From Cohnella zeiphila (GTDB lineage Bacteria; Bacillota; Bacilli; Paenibacillales; Paenibacillaceae), in NCBI RefSeq assembly GCF_014212055.1, contig NZ_JACJVO010000027.1, positions 83,646 to 147,645 of the forward strand: DNA of 64,000 bases. The letters run 5' to 3'. Position numbers and translations under genes: made by a program. The first letter of the stretch is position 1, and each line of letters starts with the position of its first letter. Shown in pieces: positions 48,688 to 57,260 of the stretch. The notes under the pieces are model-generated. The model ran no database searches, was not told the origin of the DNA, and worked only from the letters and a program-made list of their open reading frames with translations.

Positions 48688-50063
48688 GACGATTCATCCT
48701 TTCGGCGGAATTTGCTTAAATACAAGCAGTGGTCCAGGATATATTCAAGCGACGCGCGGCCCTGCGCCTTGAGCGCCGGGTGCTTGAAGATGGACCGTCC
48801 CGGCTTGGCGTTCGCTTCGAACATCCAGACGTCTCCATCGCGGTCGATGCCGATGTCCAGCCCCAGTTCGCCGAGCGTGTGCGAGTAATTGCGCTCGATC
48901 GCTTCCGACAACCGGATCGCCACCTGCTTCGCCTCGCTTAGCACTTCGGACGCCCGGTCCCCGAACGCCCGGCCGAGCGCCGTTTCCGGCGTCATGAGCG
49001 ATCCGCCGTTTTTGATATGCGTCGTGACGCTTCCGCGTCCGGCCTTCTTGGCGCCGATGCCGGCGACGACCCAATTGTTGCTGCCGTCCTTGTGCATGTG
49101 GAACCGGAAGTCGATCGGGCAATTGTCGATCTCGATCAGCCGAATGCCCTGCTGCACCACGTATCCCGAGAGATGGCTGCCGTGGCGCGCCCGGAGCATC
49201 TTCATCAGGCTGCTGAACTTGGTGAACCGAAGCAGCACGTTCGTGCCGTTGCGCCGATACCGGGCGAAGTAGCCTCTGTTCGGGTGGTAGGTCAGCCGGT
49301 AGATGCCGTTGCCGAGGCTGCCGCCGGTCGGCTTGTAGTAGAGAAAATGGTGCTTCTCCAGCAGCTCTTTGATCTTTTCGGACGTCGGATTATTGACCGA
49401 TTCCGGAAGATGGCGAAGCCCATCCGGATCTTTGTCAAGCAAAGTGTAGACGTCGGATTTGTTGAAGAAGCTCCAGTTGAAAAACGGGATTTTCCGGCGG
49501 ACGAACCGCTCGCGCAGCGCCGTCATGGCGGAGCCGACTTCGGCCCGCCGGCTCGGCAGCCGGTTGTAGACGACGTCCGGCAGCGGCACGACGCGGCGGG
49601 CCCAACCCCCGCCTCCGTCCAGGAACCAGCCGTGGACCGTTTCGTTCTGCCAATTGATGTCCCGCGGCGTAAAGGCGAAGAAATACGCTTTTTTCTGGCC
49701 GAGCTGCAGCAGTTGCTTGATGAACGACGTGCGCGAGCCGAAAGGCGATTCGGCGGATTGGGCGCTGCTGTCCGTCAGGATGCCGATCAGCGGCCCGAGC
49801 TGAACTTCCTCGCTGTCGGCGTTCGCGATATAGACGTTGCCGGATTTCGGAATGCGGATCGATCGGCGCAGCCCGGCGGACAGGAATACGTGATTGCCCT
49901 TCCGGTTCACGGTGCGGACTTTGGCGGGCACGACGTCCCGGCCGAGCTTGACGTTGATCGATCTGCGTCCGTTCAGGCTGAGCAGCTTATAGAGGGATCT
50001 GGAGAACCAGACGATCTTCTCCGGCTGCTGCGTAAAATGGACGTTACACAGGGTCAAACTCAT
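48684..50063 (-). CDS. YheC/YheD-like ATP-grasp protein, copy 3 (long, YheD type)
   Basis: 459 residues from the ATG at 50063 (GGGAGGG upstream). The extra N-terminal domain (1-105, with SINVKLGRDVVPAKVRTVNR and FLSAGLRRSIRIPKSG) is beta-rich, as in copy 1. The central domain has VVPLPDVVYNRLPSRRAE near 200. ATP-grasp: YYKPTGGSLGNGIYRLTYHP near 275, VVQQGIRLIEIDNCPIDFRF near 340, and the end LDIGIDRDGDVWMFEANAKP near 415. It overlaps copy 2 by 20 bases and copy 4 by 4 bases. Confidence 0.9.
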   Translation of the reverse strand: MSLTLCNVHFTQQPEKIVWFSRSLYKLLSLNGRRSINVKLGRDVVPAKVRTVNRKGNHVFLSAGLRRSIRIPKSGNVYIANADSEEVQLGPLIGILTDSSAQSAESPFGSRTSFIKQLLQLGQKKAYFFAFTPRDINWQNETVHGWFLDGGGGWARRVVPLPDVVYNRLPSRRAEVGSAMTALRERFVRRKIPFFNWSFFNKSDVYTLLDKDPDGLRHLPESVNNPTSEKIKELLEKHHFLYYKPTGGSLGNGIYRLTYHPNRGYFARYRRNGTNVLLRFTKFSSLMKMLRARHGSHLSGYVVQQGIRLIEIDNCPIDFRFHMHKDGSNNWVVAGIGAKKAGRGSVTTHIKNGGSLMTPETALGRAFGDRASEVLSEAKQVAIRLSEAIERNYSHTLGELGLDIGIDRDGDVWMFEANAKPGRSIFKHPALKAQGRASLEYILDHCLYLSKFRRKDESS

Positions 50064-51234
50064 GGAATACCCTCCCAGGTGGTCGAAGCAGGATATATCG
50101 GGCGTAGGCGAGCGGTCGCCATGCGGCTTCCGCGGCCGCTTGGCCGCCGGCGCACGCCATGGCTGCGCGCCCGGGCTTGCCGTTGGCTTCCAAAAACCAT
50201 AACCGTCCGGACCTGTCGATGCCGAAATCGAGACCGAGCTCGGCGAATTTGCCATAAGATTCTTCCAACTGCCGGATGATGGCGAACGCCGCTTCGTTCA
50301 GTTCCCGAAGCAGTTCGGCGGCGCGGGTCTCCCCGAACGTCTCCGCCAGATAGGAGGACGCGTTGCGCGCTTCTCCTCCGCCGTGAAGGTTGGCGGTGAC
50401 GCTCCCGTGACGGCCGCGGCGGACGGCGACGCCCGTCGCCCCCCATTGCCCGTCGCCGCCCCGCTGGGCGAGAAGACGAAGATCGAACGGTTCTCCGGCC
50501 GGTCCGGTGAGCTGAAGCAGCGGCTGCATGATGTACGTGCGCATGCCGATCCAACGGTCCAGGCAGCGCAGCGCGTCCCGCTGCCGCAAGCCGGTCAGCC
50601 GAAAGGGCCGGTTCGCGCCGTTCCGGCCGCGCACCGTCCATTCGCCGCCATCCGGATCGCGCACGACCGAAGCGACCCGGCGGCCCTGGGAGCCTCGCGA
50701 AGGCTTCAGGAAAGCGGCGCCGTCCTGCTTCCGCAGCCAGCCGGACAGCGAAGCTTCGCCCCGGTAGAGCGCGCTGGGCGGCAGCCACTTGCGCAGACGC
50801 GGCTGACGCGCGAGCGCCCGGATGACCTCGGCTTTGCCGGGAAGGCTGCCGTTCAGCAGCCGCAGGGAGCGGGTCTCGAGCATGCGCCGGAGCCCGTGGC
50901 GGTATCGCTCGCGCTGCCGGGGATCGTCCGGCCAGGCCCGGTCGTAGGCCAGCGTCGGCGCGGATCGTTCCTCGCTGCGCCAGCCGGCGCCGTCGTCCCA
51001 GCTCCAGGCCCGAACCGTCCGGCGCTCCTCGTTCCAGGTCCACGGCGAGAAGGCGTAAACGTCCAGCCCGAAGCGCCTGCCGGCCGTCAGCAGGCTGCGC
51101 ACGTAGAAGGCTTCGGCGAACGGCGGGGAACCGTCGCGTTCGCACACGACAACGCCGAGAACGGGCCGGGCCGGCGGCCGGCCTTTCGCCCGTCCGGCGG
51201 ACAATGGTTCAGAAACCGGACAGATAGCGGGCAT
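50044..51234 (-). CDS. YheC/YheD-like ATP-grasp protein, copy 2 (divergent)
   Basis: 396 residues. The only in-frame ATG lies inside the end of copy 1 (26-base overlap), and the first 20 residues may not be native. The initial domain reads RPVLGVVVCERDGSPPFAEA and PTLAYDRAWPDD. The ATP-grasp glycine loop is LKPSRGSQGRRVASV, where the other copies have G-x-G; the partner-strand DLRLLAQRGGDGQWGATG and the metal end LDFGIDRSGRLWFLEANGKP are kept. The composition is especially Arg/Ala-rich. It may bind ATP more weakly or have a regulatory role. Confidence 0.85.
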   Translation of the reverse strand: MPAICPVSEPLSAGRAKGRPPARPVLGVVVCERDGSPPFAEAFYVRSLLTAGRRFGLDVYAFSPWTWNEERRTVRAWSWDDGAGWRSEERSAPTLAYDRAWPDDPRQRERYRHGLRRMLETRSLRLLNGSLPGKAEVIRALARQPRLRKWLPPSALYRGEASLSGWLRKQDGAAFLKPSRGSQGRRVASVVRDPDGGEWTVRGRNGANRPFRLTGLRQRDALRCLDRWIGMRTYIMQPLLQLTGPAGEPFDLRLLAQRGGDGQWGATGVAVRRGRHGSVTANLHGGGEARNASSYLAETFGETRAAELLRELNEAAFAIIRQLEESYGKFAELGLDFGIDRSGRLWFLEANGKPGRAAMACAGGQAAAEAAWRPLAYARYILLRPPGRVFHEFDPV

Positions 51235-52576
51235 ATTGGATCATGATCCGCACCGACGGGCGGATTTTCCCTTCGTTTAATGGGGTGTTGTCGTTCTTGG
51301 AAGGCTTGGAATTGACCTCGAGCAGCCAAACTCGGCCCGCCGTATCCATCGCCAGATCGATGCCGAGCTCGCCGAAGTGGGCCGGAATGAAAGTGTCGAC
51401 GCTTCTGGCGATCTCCATCGCGGCGCGGCTCAGCCGGGAAGAGGCGTCTCCCCGGCGGGCGGCGGGCAGATTGGACTTTGCCACCGATTCGCGAACCGTC
51501 GCCAGCGTCCCGCCGCGCGCCAGGTTGGAGACATAATGCTGACTTCCCGCCGTGCGGCCGACGATGGACGTTATCGTCCATTTGCCGGTGGCGTTCTTCT
51601 GGACGAGCGCCCGGAAGTCGATCGGCCTTCCGCCCGAATCGATAAGGGTGAGCCCTTGCTGAACCAAGTAGCGAACCGTCTTCATCTTGCCGGAGATCGC
51701 CGAGAAGAACTTGAGCAAGTTCGGATAAGCCGTTCTTCGCGTTCCCGCCGTCGTCGTAAAAGATGCCTGCCAGCCTTCCCCTCCCGCTTTGCTCAGACGA
51801 ATGATCCCTTTGCCCAGACTGCCCCGGACCGGCTTCAGGAAGACGACCGGGTAACGGGAGCACATGCTCTTGAGCATCGTGTAATTGCGCAGCAGATGCG
51901 ATTCCGGCAAGTAGCGCTGGACGCTGGAATCGTGCTTTAGCGCGTCGAACACTTCGGATTTGTCCAGGAACTTCTCATTGAACACGGAGGCGCCGTACCG
52001 CTGCTTGATCTCCTGCAGAAACTGCTGCACGACAGGCATGTTCTCCAGCTTGCGGGTCGTCAGGCGGTTGTTGACGACATCGGGGGCGGGCACCGTCGCC
52101 CGATGCCATTTGGTCGTGTAGATCCAGCCTTCGACGCTGCGGTAGGTGGTGTGAATGGCCGAAGGCGTGAAAAAATACACGAAAGCCCCCTGTTTGCGGC
52201 AAGCGTCCGTCAGCTCCCGGCAGAACATCGTGATCGCGCCGAACGGCTTGTCGGGCTGTTCCGGAAACTCGCGGCTGACCAGCACGCCGATCAGCGGTCC
52301 CAGCGCCAGCACCTTCGAACCCGGACGGTACTGCAGGCGCAGAGTCGTTCCGTTCTCGATCCCCATCTTCCGAGCGAGCGCGAAGCTCATTCGCAGCCCC
52401 TGATAACGGGAGACGGGAGCGACCGACACGCTCTGCCTGAACGAACCGAACTGCAGCATAATCTGCTGCTGGGTCGGGATCTTCAGCTGCTTGATCGCGG
52501 ATTCCGCAAGCATGAGGACGTCTTCGGACAAGATGGAGGAACTGATGACCTGGACGTCGATTTTCGTGGTGGACAT
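51209..52576 (-). CDS. YheC/YheD-like ATP-grasp protein, copy 1 (long)
   Basis: 455 residues; GGAAGGAGAA precedes ATG. First gene of the operon. N-terminal beta-rich domain (1-110, IPTQQQIMLQFGSFRQSVSV and MGIENGTTLRLQYRP), middle domain with ATVPAPDVVNNRLTTRKLEN near 180, ATP-grasp loop FLKPVRGSLGKGIIRLSKAG near 262, LVQQGLTLIDSGGRPIDFRA near 320, and the end IDLAMDTAGRVWLLEVNSKP near 425. A CATATGAT box lies about 90 bases upstream and might be a mother-cell sigma -10, but this is weak evidence. Confidence 0.9.
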   Translation of the reverse strand: MSTTKIDVQVISSSILSEDVLMLAESAIKQLKIPTQQQIMLQFGSFRQSVSVAPVSRYQGLRMSFALARKMGIENGTTLRLQYRPGSKVLALGPLIGVLVSREFPEQPDKPFGAITMFCRELTDACRKQGAFVYFFTPSAIHTTYRSVEGWIYTTKWHRATVPAPDVVNNRLTTRKLENMPVVQQFLQEIKQRYGASVFNEKFLDKSEVFDALKHDSSVQRYLPESHLLRNYTMLKSMCSRYPVVFLKPVRGSLGKGIIRLSKAGGEGWQASFTTTAGTRRTAYPNLLKFFSAISGKMKTVRYLVQQGLTLIDSGGRPIDFRALVQKNATGKWTITSIVGRTAGSQHYVSNLARGGTLATVRESVAKSNLPAARRGDASSRLSRAAMEIARSVDTFIPAHFGELGIDLAMDTAGRVWLLEVNSKPSKNDNTPLNEGKIRPSVRIMIQYARYLSGF

Positions 52577-52862
52577 GCGTCAAGTTCTCCTTCCACCGTG
52601 TCGAATTTCTTTGGTGCAGGCTCTCTCGTAGGCTGCTTTCTCGGGGGCATGCGAGAATACTCCATCATATGAGGACATCTATCTATCGGTGATTGACCAT
52701 ATTTGGCGAAAATCGCGAACCGGCGCGGAAAAATGGGCGAATGTCCGCTTCCGCGGGAGCCGCATGCCAGGGTAGGCGGATGGCCGCGGCTTCCGCGACG
52801 GGGCGCAAAGTTGTACAATACGAGAATAACGACGAAGAAGAACGGAACGAAGGGGAACGGGA

Positions 52863-53885
52863 ATGAACAGCTTGTCTACGATCACGAAGCTGGCCGGAGG
52901 CTGGCTCCAACTGAAAGTGCCGGTGCCTTTCTCGCTGCGCTGGGTCAATTCGTATTTGCTGCCTGAAAAGTCGGGCTGGACGGTCATCGATCCGGGCTTG
53001 CGCTCGGCCGAGACGGAGGCGTTCTGGGAGGCGGCGCTGCTTGAAGCCGGCATCGCTTGGACGTCGATCGAACGGATCGTCTTGACGCACCACCATCCGG
53101 ACCATTACGGGCTTGCGGGCTGGTTCCAGGAGAAGACGGGGGCTCCCGTCTATCTGTCCGAGACGGGACGCCGCTCCGCTCTGTGGATGTGGGGAGAGAA
53201 CGAGACGTCGTCCGGGGAGCTGCTCGCCGCTTTCGCGGCCCACGGCATGCCGGCGGAACGCGAAGAAGGCATGAAAGGGCATCTGCGGAACGTCATCGGG
53301 CAGGTGCTTCCGCATCCCCGGGACGTTCGTCCGCTGCCGGAGCCGGGCGAAACGTTCGAGATGGCGGGAACGGTCTGGACGCTGATCGGAGGGGAAGGCC
53401 ACGCCCCGGGTCACCGGTCCTTTTACCAGCCGGATCTCCGCCGGCTGATCTGCGGCGATCAGGTGCTGCCCGACATCACGCCGAATATCGGCTGGATGCC
53501 GGGAACCGATCCCGACCCGCTCGGCTCCTACTTGGCCAGCTTGCGGGCGATGCTGCCGCTGGAAGCGGATCTCGCCTTCCCCGGCCACCGGGACCCGTTC
53601 GGCGAGCTGCGCACGCGAATCGGAGAGATTCTCGCCCACCACGACGAGAGACTGGACCGCATGGTCTCGCTGCTGGCCGAATGGGGGCCGATGACGGCAT
53701 ACGAGACGGCCGGCCGCTTGTTCCGGGCGAAAGTGATGGACGACTCGCACCAGCTCCGGTTCGCGATGGCGGAGACAATCGCCCATCTGGAGCGGCTGGT
53801 GCTGGAGGACCGCGCCGTCAGGCGCGAGGAGACGGGAGCGGACGGGAAGCCGGTCATCCGTTACGGCCCGGCGGTCCCGGTCTAA
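52863..53885 (+). CDS. MBL-fold metallo-hydrolase
   Basis: 340 residues, soluble. Zinc-binding motif THHHPDHYGLAGW near residue 77 (HxHxDH), third histidine in GEGHAPGHRSFYQ near 180, D in LICGDQVLPDI near 200, and the last H in AFPGHRDPFGE near 240. The C-terminal winged-helix-like part (about 250-335, MTAYETAGRLFRAKVMDDSH) is typical of the YqjP/LACTB2-like group. AAGGGGAAC precedes ATG; a TACAAT box is at 52814-52819. The substrate is unknown, possibly a thioester or lactone. The transporter gene follows 21 bases later. Confidence 0.9.
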   Translation: MNSLSTITKLAGGWLQLKVPVPFSLRWVNSYLLPEKSGWTVIDPGLRSAETEAFWEAALLEAGIAWTSIERIVLTHHHPDHYGLAGWFQEKTGAPVYLSETGRRSALWMWGENETSSGELLAAFAAHGMPAEREEGMKGHLRNVIGQVLPHPRDVRPLPEPGETFEMAGTVWTLIGGEGHAPGHRSFYQPDLRRLICGDQVLPDITPNIGWMPGTDPDPLGSYLASLRAMLPLEADLAFPGHRDPFGELRTRIGEILAHHDERLDRMVSLLAEWGPMTAYETAGRLFRAKVMDDSHQLRFAMAETIAHLERLVLEDRAVRREETGADGKPVIRYGPAVPV

Positions 53886-53906
53886 TAGAGGAGGCGTAAA
53901 GCGAAC

Positions 53907-54899
53907 ATGAGAGTGCTGGATGCGATGGCGCGCGCGAACGCCCCGCTGGAGAAGATCATGCCGCTGCTCACCCCGGCCGCGATTGCGACCGGGGTGCTGT
54001 GCGGTTCCCGTCTGGAATCGCTGGAAGGGCTCGTTCCTTGGATTTTCGCCCTGATGACTTTTATCGGAAGCTTGAAGTCCAGCCTGAGCGAGATGCTGAG
54101 GGAATTGCGGCGGCCGGGGAAGCTGCTCGCAATTATGGCCGTCCTGCACGTCCTGATGCCTCTGGTCGGCTGGGCCGCCGGGGAGCTGTTTTTTCGCGGG
54201 GATCCTTACCTCGTCACCGGCTTCGTGCTGCTGTTCGCCATCCCCACCGGCGTCGTCAGCGTCGTCTGGGTGACGATCTACGGCGGCAATATCGCCTTGA
54301 CGCTGGCGCTGATTCTGGCCGATACGCTGCTGTCGCCGCTGATCGTTCCGGCCACTTTGTACGTGCTCATGGGCGAAGCGGTCCGGATTCGAGCCTATGA
54401 CATGATGGAAGGGCTGCTCTGGATGATCGTGCTTCCTTCCGTGGCGGGCCTGCTGCTGAATCAATGGTCGAAGGGCGGCGTGGCCCGGAGGTGGAGCCCG
54501 CCGCTGGCGCCGCTCGTCAAAGTCGGACTGTTCGTCGTCGTGGCGATCAACGGCTCCAATATCGCAGGAGAGCTCAGACACGCGGACGGGCGGATGGCGG
54601 CGGTGATCGGCGCGACGTTCGGCACGGTCGTGCTCGGCTACCTCGTCGGCTGGGGCATGTCCTCGCTGCTTCGCTGGAACCGCGAAGATTCGACGGCCGC
54701 GCAATTCAATTCGGGAATGCGCAATTTAAGCGCCGGCGCGGTGCTGGCGGTGCAGTACTTTCCCGCGGCCGTCTCGCTTCCCGTCATCTCGGGAATGCTG
54801 TTCCAGCAGCTGCTGGCGGCCACGTTCGGCTTCCGGATCGGAGCCGGCGCCAAGAAGCGGAGCGGAGCGTCCGCCGCCGCCGTCGGACAGGATGGATGA
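53907..54899 (+). CDS. Bile acid:sodium symporter (BASS) family transporter
   Basis: 330 residues, nine to ten membrane helices. BASS features: TFIGSLKSSLSEMLRELRRP in the first loop, the crossover region VLLFAIPTGVVSVVWVTIYG near 110 and the second, EDSTAAQFNSGMRNLSAGAV near 255, with the conserved N-x-G-M-R-N. Bacterial members carry sodium-coupled organic anions such as pantoate or keto acids. It lies in the same direction as the MBL-hydrolase gene and may share its transcript. GAGGAGG precedes ATG. Confidence 0.9.
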   Translation: MRVLDAMARANAPLEKIMPLLTPAAIATGVLCGSRLESLEGLVPWIFALMTFIGSLKSSLSEMLRELRRPGKLLAIMAVLHVLMPLVGWAAGELFFRGDPYLVTGFVLLFAIPTGVVSVVWVTIYGGNIALTLALILADTLLSPLIVPATLYVLMGEAVRIRAYDMMEGLLWMIVLPSVAGLLLNQWSKGGVARRWSPPLAPLVKVGLFVVVAINGSNIAGELRHADGRMAAVIGATFGTVVLGYLVGWGMSSLLRWNREDSTAAQFNSGMRNLSAGAVLAVQYFPAAVSLPVISGMLFQQLLAATFGFRIGAGAKKRSGASAAAVGQDG

Positions 54900-55009
54900 A
54901 GTTTCGGACAATCCGTTCATACATCGGGGAGTAGGCTCGTATACATTCTAGTACATCGGACATGCCGACGGTCATGCGGCGGCGAAGTCCTATTACGGGA
55001 GGAATGTAT

Positions 55010-56143
55010 ATGAAGCCAAAAATCGGGCGCAAGGCGACCCGCAGACTGCTCGCCGCCATGCTTCTGCTGCCCCTGGCCGCGGGTTGCTCTGCGATTCCCG
55101 GCGCGAAGAACGCGAGTCAGGCGATCGATCCGCCGCCCTCGGACGTAGAGCAGACGATGCTGCAGGCGTCGGGCGACGAGGCGCAGACGACGATGGGGGG
55201 CGCCATCGCGGACCAAACCGGCGCTTCGGCGTCCGGAGCGGCCGCCGGTGCCGCTGCGGCGGGAGCGGATGCTTTGACCGTTTATTTGCTGGACCGCAAC
55301 GGCTACGTCGCGCCGATGACGTTCCGCTCCGCCCCGGCCGATCAAACGGACCGTTCGGTGGAAGAGACGGCCCTGGCGTGGATGACGAAGGACGACAGCC
55401 TTGCCGATCAACTGCCCCCCGGCTTCTCGCCGATCCTGCCGCAAGGCACGAAGTTCAAATCGGTGAAGGTCGACGCCAAGTCGGCCACGGCCACGATCGA
55501 TTTCGCTTCGCCGTTCCCGAGCGTTCCGGCCGGCCAGGAGCGGAAGATGGTGGAAGCGCTCGTCTGGACGATGACCGAGATCCCCGGGATCGACAAAGTC
55601 GTGCTGCAGGTGGACGGCCAGCCGCTTCATGAGCTGCCGGCCTCCAAGCTGCCGCTCTCCGACGTGCTGACCCGCGACATCGGCATCAACGTGGAGCAGG
55701 CCGCCGGCACGGTCGCCAGCCGCTCGATGGGCGTTACCCTTTATTTCTCGGCCCGCTCGGAAGAAGGGGAAGGCTACTTCGTCCCGGTAACCCGCCTGAT
55801 CGAACGGTCGTCGGACCGCCAGCGCGCCGCCTTGGAAGAGCTCATCAAAGGACCTCAGTCCTCCGACGAGCTGCAGCCCGTTCTGACCTCGAACGTGACC
55901 GTTGAAGGCCTGACCCAGTCGGACGATACGGTGAACGTCGCGCTGAACGATCCCGGCTGGAGCCCCGATATGACCGTCTCTTCCGATACGGTCGAAGCGG
56001 TCGTGCTCACGGTCACGGAAGCTTCGGGCGAAGCGAAAGCCCGCATTACGATGAACGGGGACGCCTCGTTCAAGGACGCGAACAACCAGACATACGATGA
56101 GCCGGTCGAACGTCCGGTCGCGATCAACCCCTTGGCCGGCTGA
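55010..56143 (+). CDS. gerM: Germination lipoprotein GerM with two GerMN domains
   Basis: 377 residues from ATG 55010, chosen because GGGAGGA is correctly spaced. Signal peptide with lipobox AAGC near residue 25. Two GerMN domains: about 80-205 (LTVYLLDRNGYVAPMTF) and 225-360 (GVTLYFSARSEEGEGYFVPV and RAALEELIKGPQSSDELQPV). GerM is needed for late sporulation and germination in B. subtilis, interacting with the SpoIIIA-SpoIIQ complex. In B. subtilis rph and ysnA (rdgB) follow directly; here an oppositely oriented germinant receptor operon stands between them. The stop is only 19 bases from the convergent gene. Confidence 0.93.
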   Translation: MKPKIGRKATRRLLAAMLLLPLAAGCSAIPGAKNASQAIDPPPSDVEQTMLQASGDEAQTTMGGAIADQTGASASGAAAGAAAAGADALTVYLLDRNGYVAPMTFRSAPADQTDRSVEETALAWMTKDDSLADQLPPGFSPILPQGTKFKSVKVDAKSATATIDFASPFPSVPAGQERKMVEALVWTMTEIPGIDKVVLQVDGQPLHELPASKLPLSDVLTRDIGINVEQAAGTVASRSMGVTLYFSARSEEGEGYFVPVTRLIERSSDRQRAALEELIKGPQSSDELQPVLTSNVTVEGLTQSDDTVNVALNDPGWSPDMTVSSDTVEAVVLTVTEASGEAKARITMNGDASFKDANNQTYDEPVERPVAINPLAG

Positions 56144-56162
56144 GGAGCAGGGAGCCGTCCGT

Positions 56163-57248
56163 TCAGCGAACGACGCCGGGGCCGGTTACCTTGACCTCGG
56201 CGACGACTTTAAATTTGACGTTCGGATAAACTGACTGCCAATGCTTGAAGTCCTCTTTGCCGCCGAAATAAGTGGCCAGGTAGTGGAGGCCGAAGCCGTA
56301 AGGATCGACGCCGGCGTCGCGGATTTTTTCCAGCAGCGCTTCCATCCGGTCCGAGAATTGCTGACCCAATTGCCGTTCGATCTCCTTCCAGTTCTCTCCC
56401 AGCTGATTCGGAGGGCTCTCCTCCAGCATCCCGCGGAGCTTCACCGTCATGGTGATCTGCGGCACCTCGGCGTGGGAGATCCGAATTTTTGTGCGTATCT
56501 GGGAGACCGTCATGACGATCCTTCCGTCCCGGCCGCGGGCGGGCATGACGAGTTCCGACTTATCGATGCGATTGGCCGTCATATTGTACAGCTGCGTCTC
56601 TGCCGGATCCAAGGCGAGGCGCATGTTGTTTTTGTCCAGCAAGAGGACCCGATCGACGATGTACGTGCTCTCCGCCGTCCGAATGATGGGCAGCACCGGA
56701 TCGAGCCCCATCTCGAAGTGGCGTCGCGTAAAATCGAACAGGGGAATGGAGACGATGTAGGGAGACTCGGTGCCTTCCCGATTGAAGGTCAGGAAGAGGG
56801 CGTTGCCGGGATAGCGCTCGGAGATGGGCTGAACCCGCAGAATCGACAGCGCGTCCGGCTCGCCTACGGCGAAATTGGCGACGCGCTGAATATCCCGGCG
56901 CCTGGCAAACCAGCTCATCGCGTTCAGATTGCCATGCTCGAGCAGCTGTTTCCCCATAATGAACGTCCGGCAGTGGCCGAAATCGAGCTCCTTGTCCACA
57001 TACGACTTTAGGTGGCGTACGCCCTCGGCCAGCGAAGCGGCATCCGTAGAGATGATTTCGGTCTTGGACGAGCCGCTCTCCAGCTTGGAGGACGTAATGG
57101 CTAGCCGAAGCGACACCCGGTAGGGCTTCTCCGGATTGCCGGTCCAATCGATCCCGGTCGTCACGACGAAAAACCGCTTGTCGATATCTTTGATTCCGCA
57201 GCCGCTCAGCAGCGCAAAGATTGCGATCAGAAGCCCTATCTTGCGCAT
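56163..57248 (-). CDS. Ger(x)C family germinant receptor lipoprotein
   Basis: 361 residues. A signal peptide ends with the lipobox LLSGC (C17). The mature protein matches the GerAC/Ger(x)C family: RFFVVTTGIDWTGNPEKPYR at the start, HCRTFIMGKQLLEHGN near 90, an N-terminal ring-shaped domain and a C-terminal part (about 200-350) that includes IRDAGVDPYGFGLHYLATYF near 320. It is the C subunit of a GerA-type receptor in the spore inner membrane. Last gene of the A-B-C operon. Confidence 0.93.
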   Translation of the reverse strand: MRKIGLLIAIFALLSGCGIKDIDKRFFVVTTGIDWTGNPEKPYRVSLRLAITSSKLESGSSKTEIISTDAASLAEGVRHLKSYVDKELDFGHCRTFIMGKQLLEHGNLNAMSWFARRRDIQRVANFAVGEPDALSILRVQPISERYPGNALFLTFNREGTESPYIVSIPLFDFTRRHFEMGLDPVLPIIRTAESTYIVDRVLLLDKNNMRLALDPAETQLYNMTANRIDKSELVMPARGRDGRIVMTVSQIRTKIRISHAEVPQITMTVKLRGMLEESPPNQLGENWKEIERQLGQQFSDRMEALLEKIRDAGVDPYGFGLHYLATYFGGKEDFKHWQSVYPNVKFKVVAEVKVTGPGVVR

Positions 57249-57260
57249 GGCAGTCTCTCC

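Noticed and set aside
52683..54704. A 670-codon open frame opposite the MBL hydrolase and BASS genes
   Set aside because: Same reason: antisense artefact of high GC, without a plausible start site.
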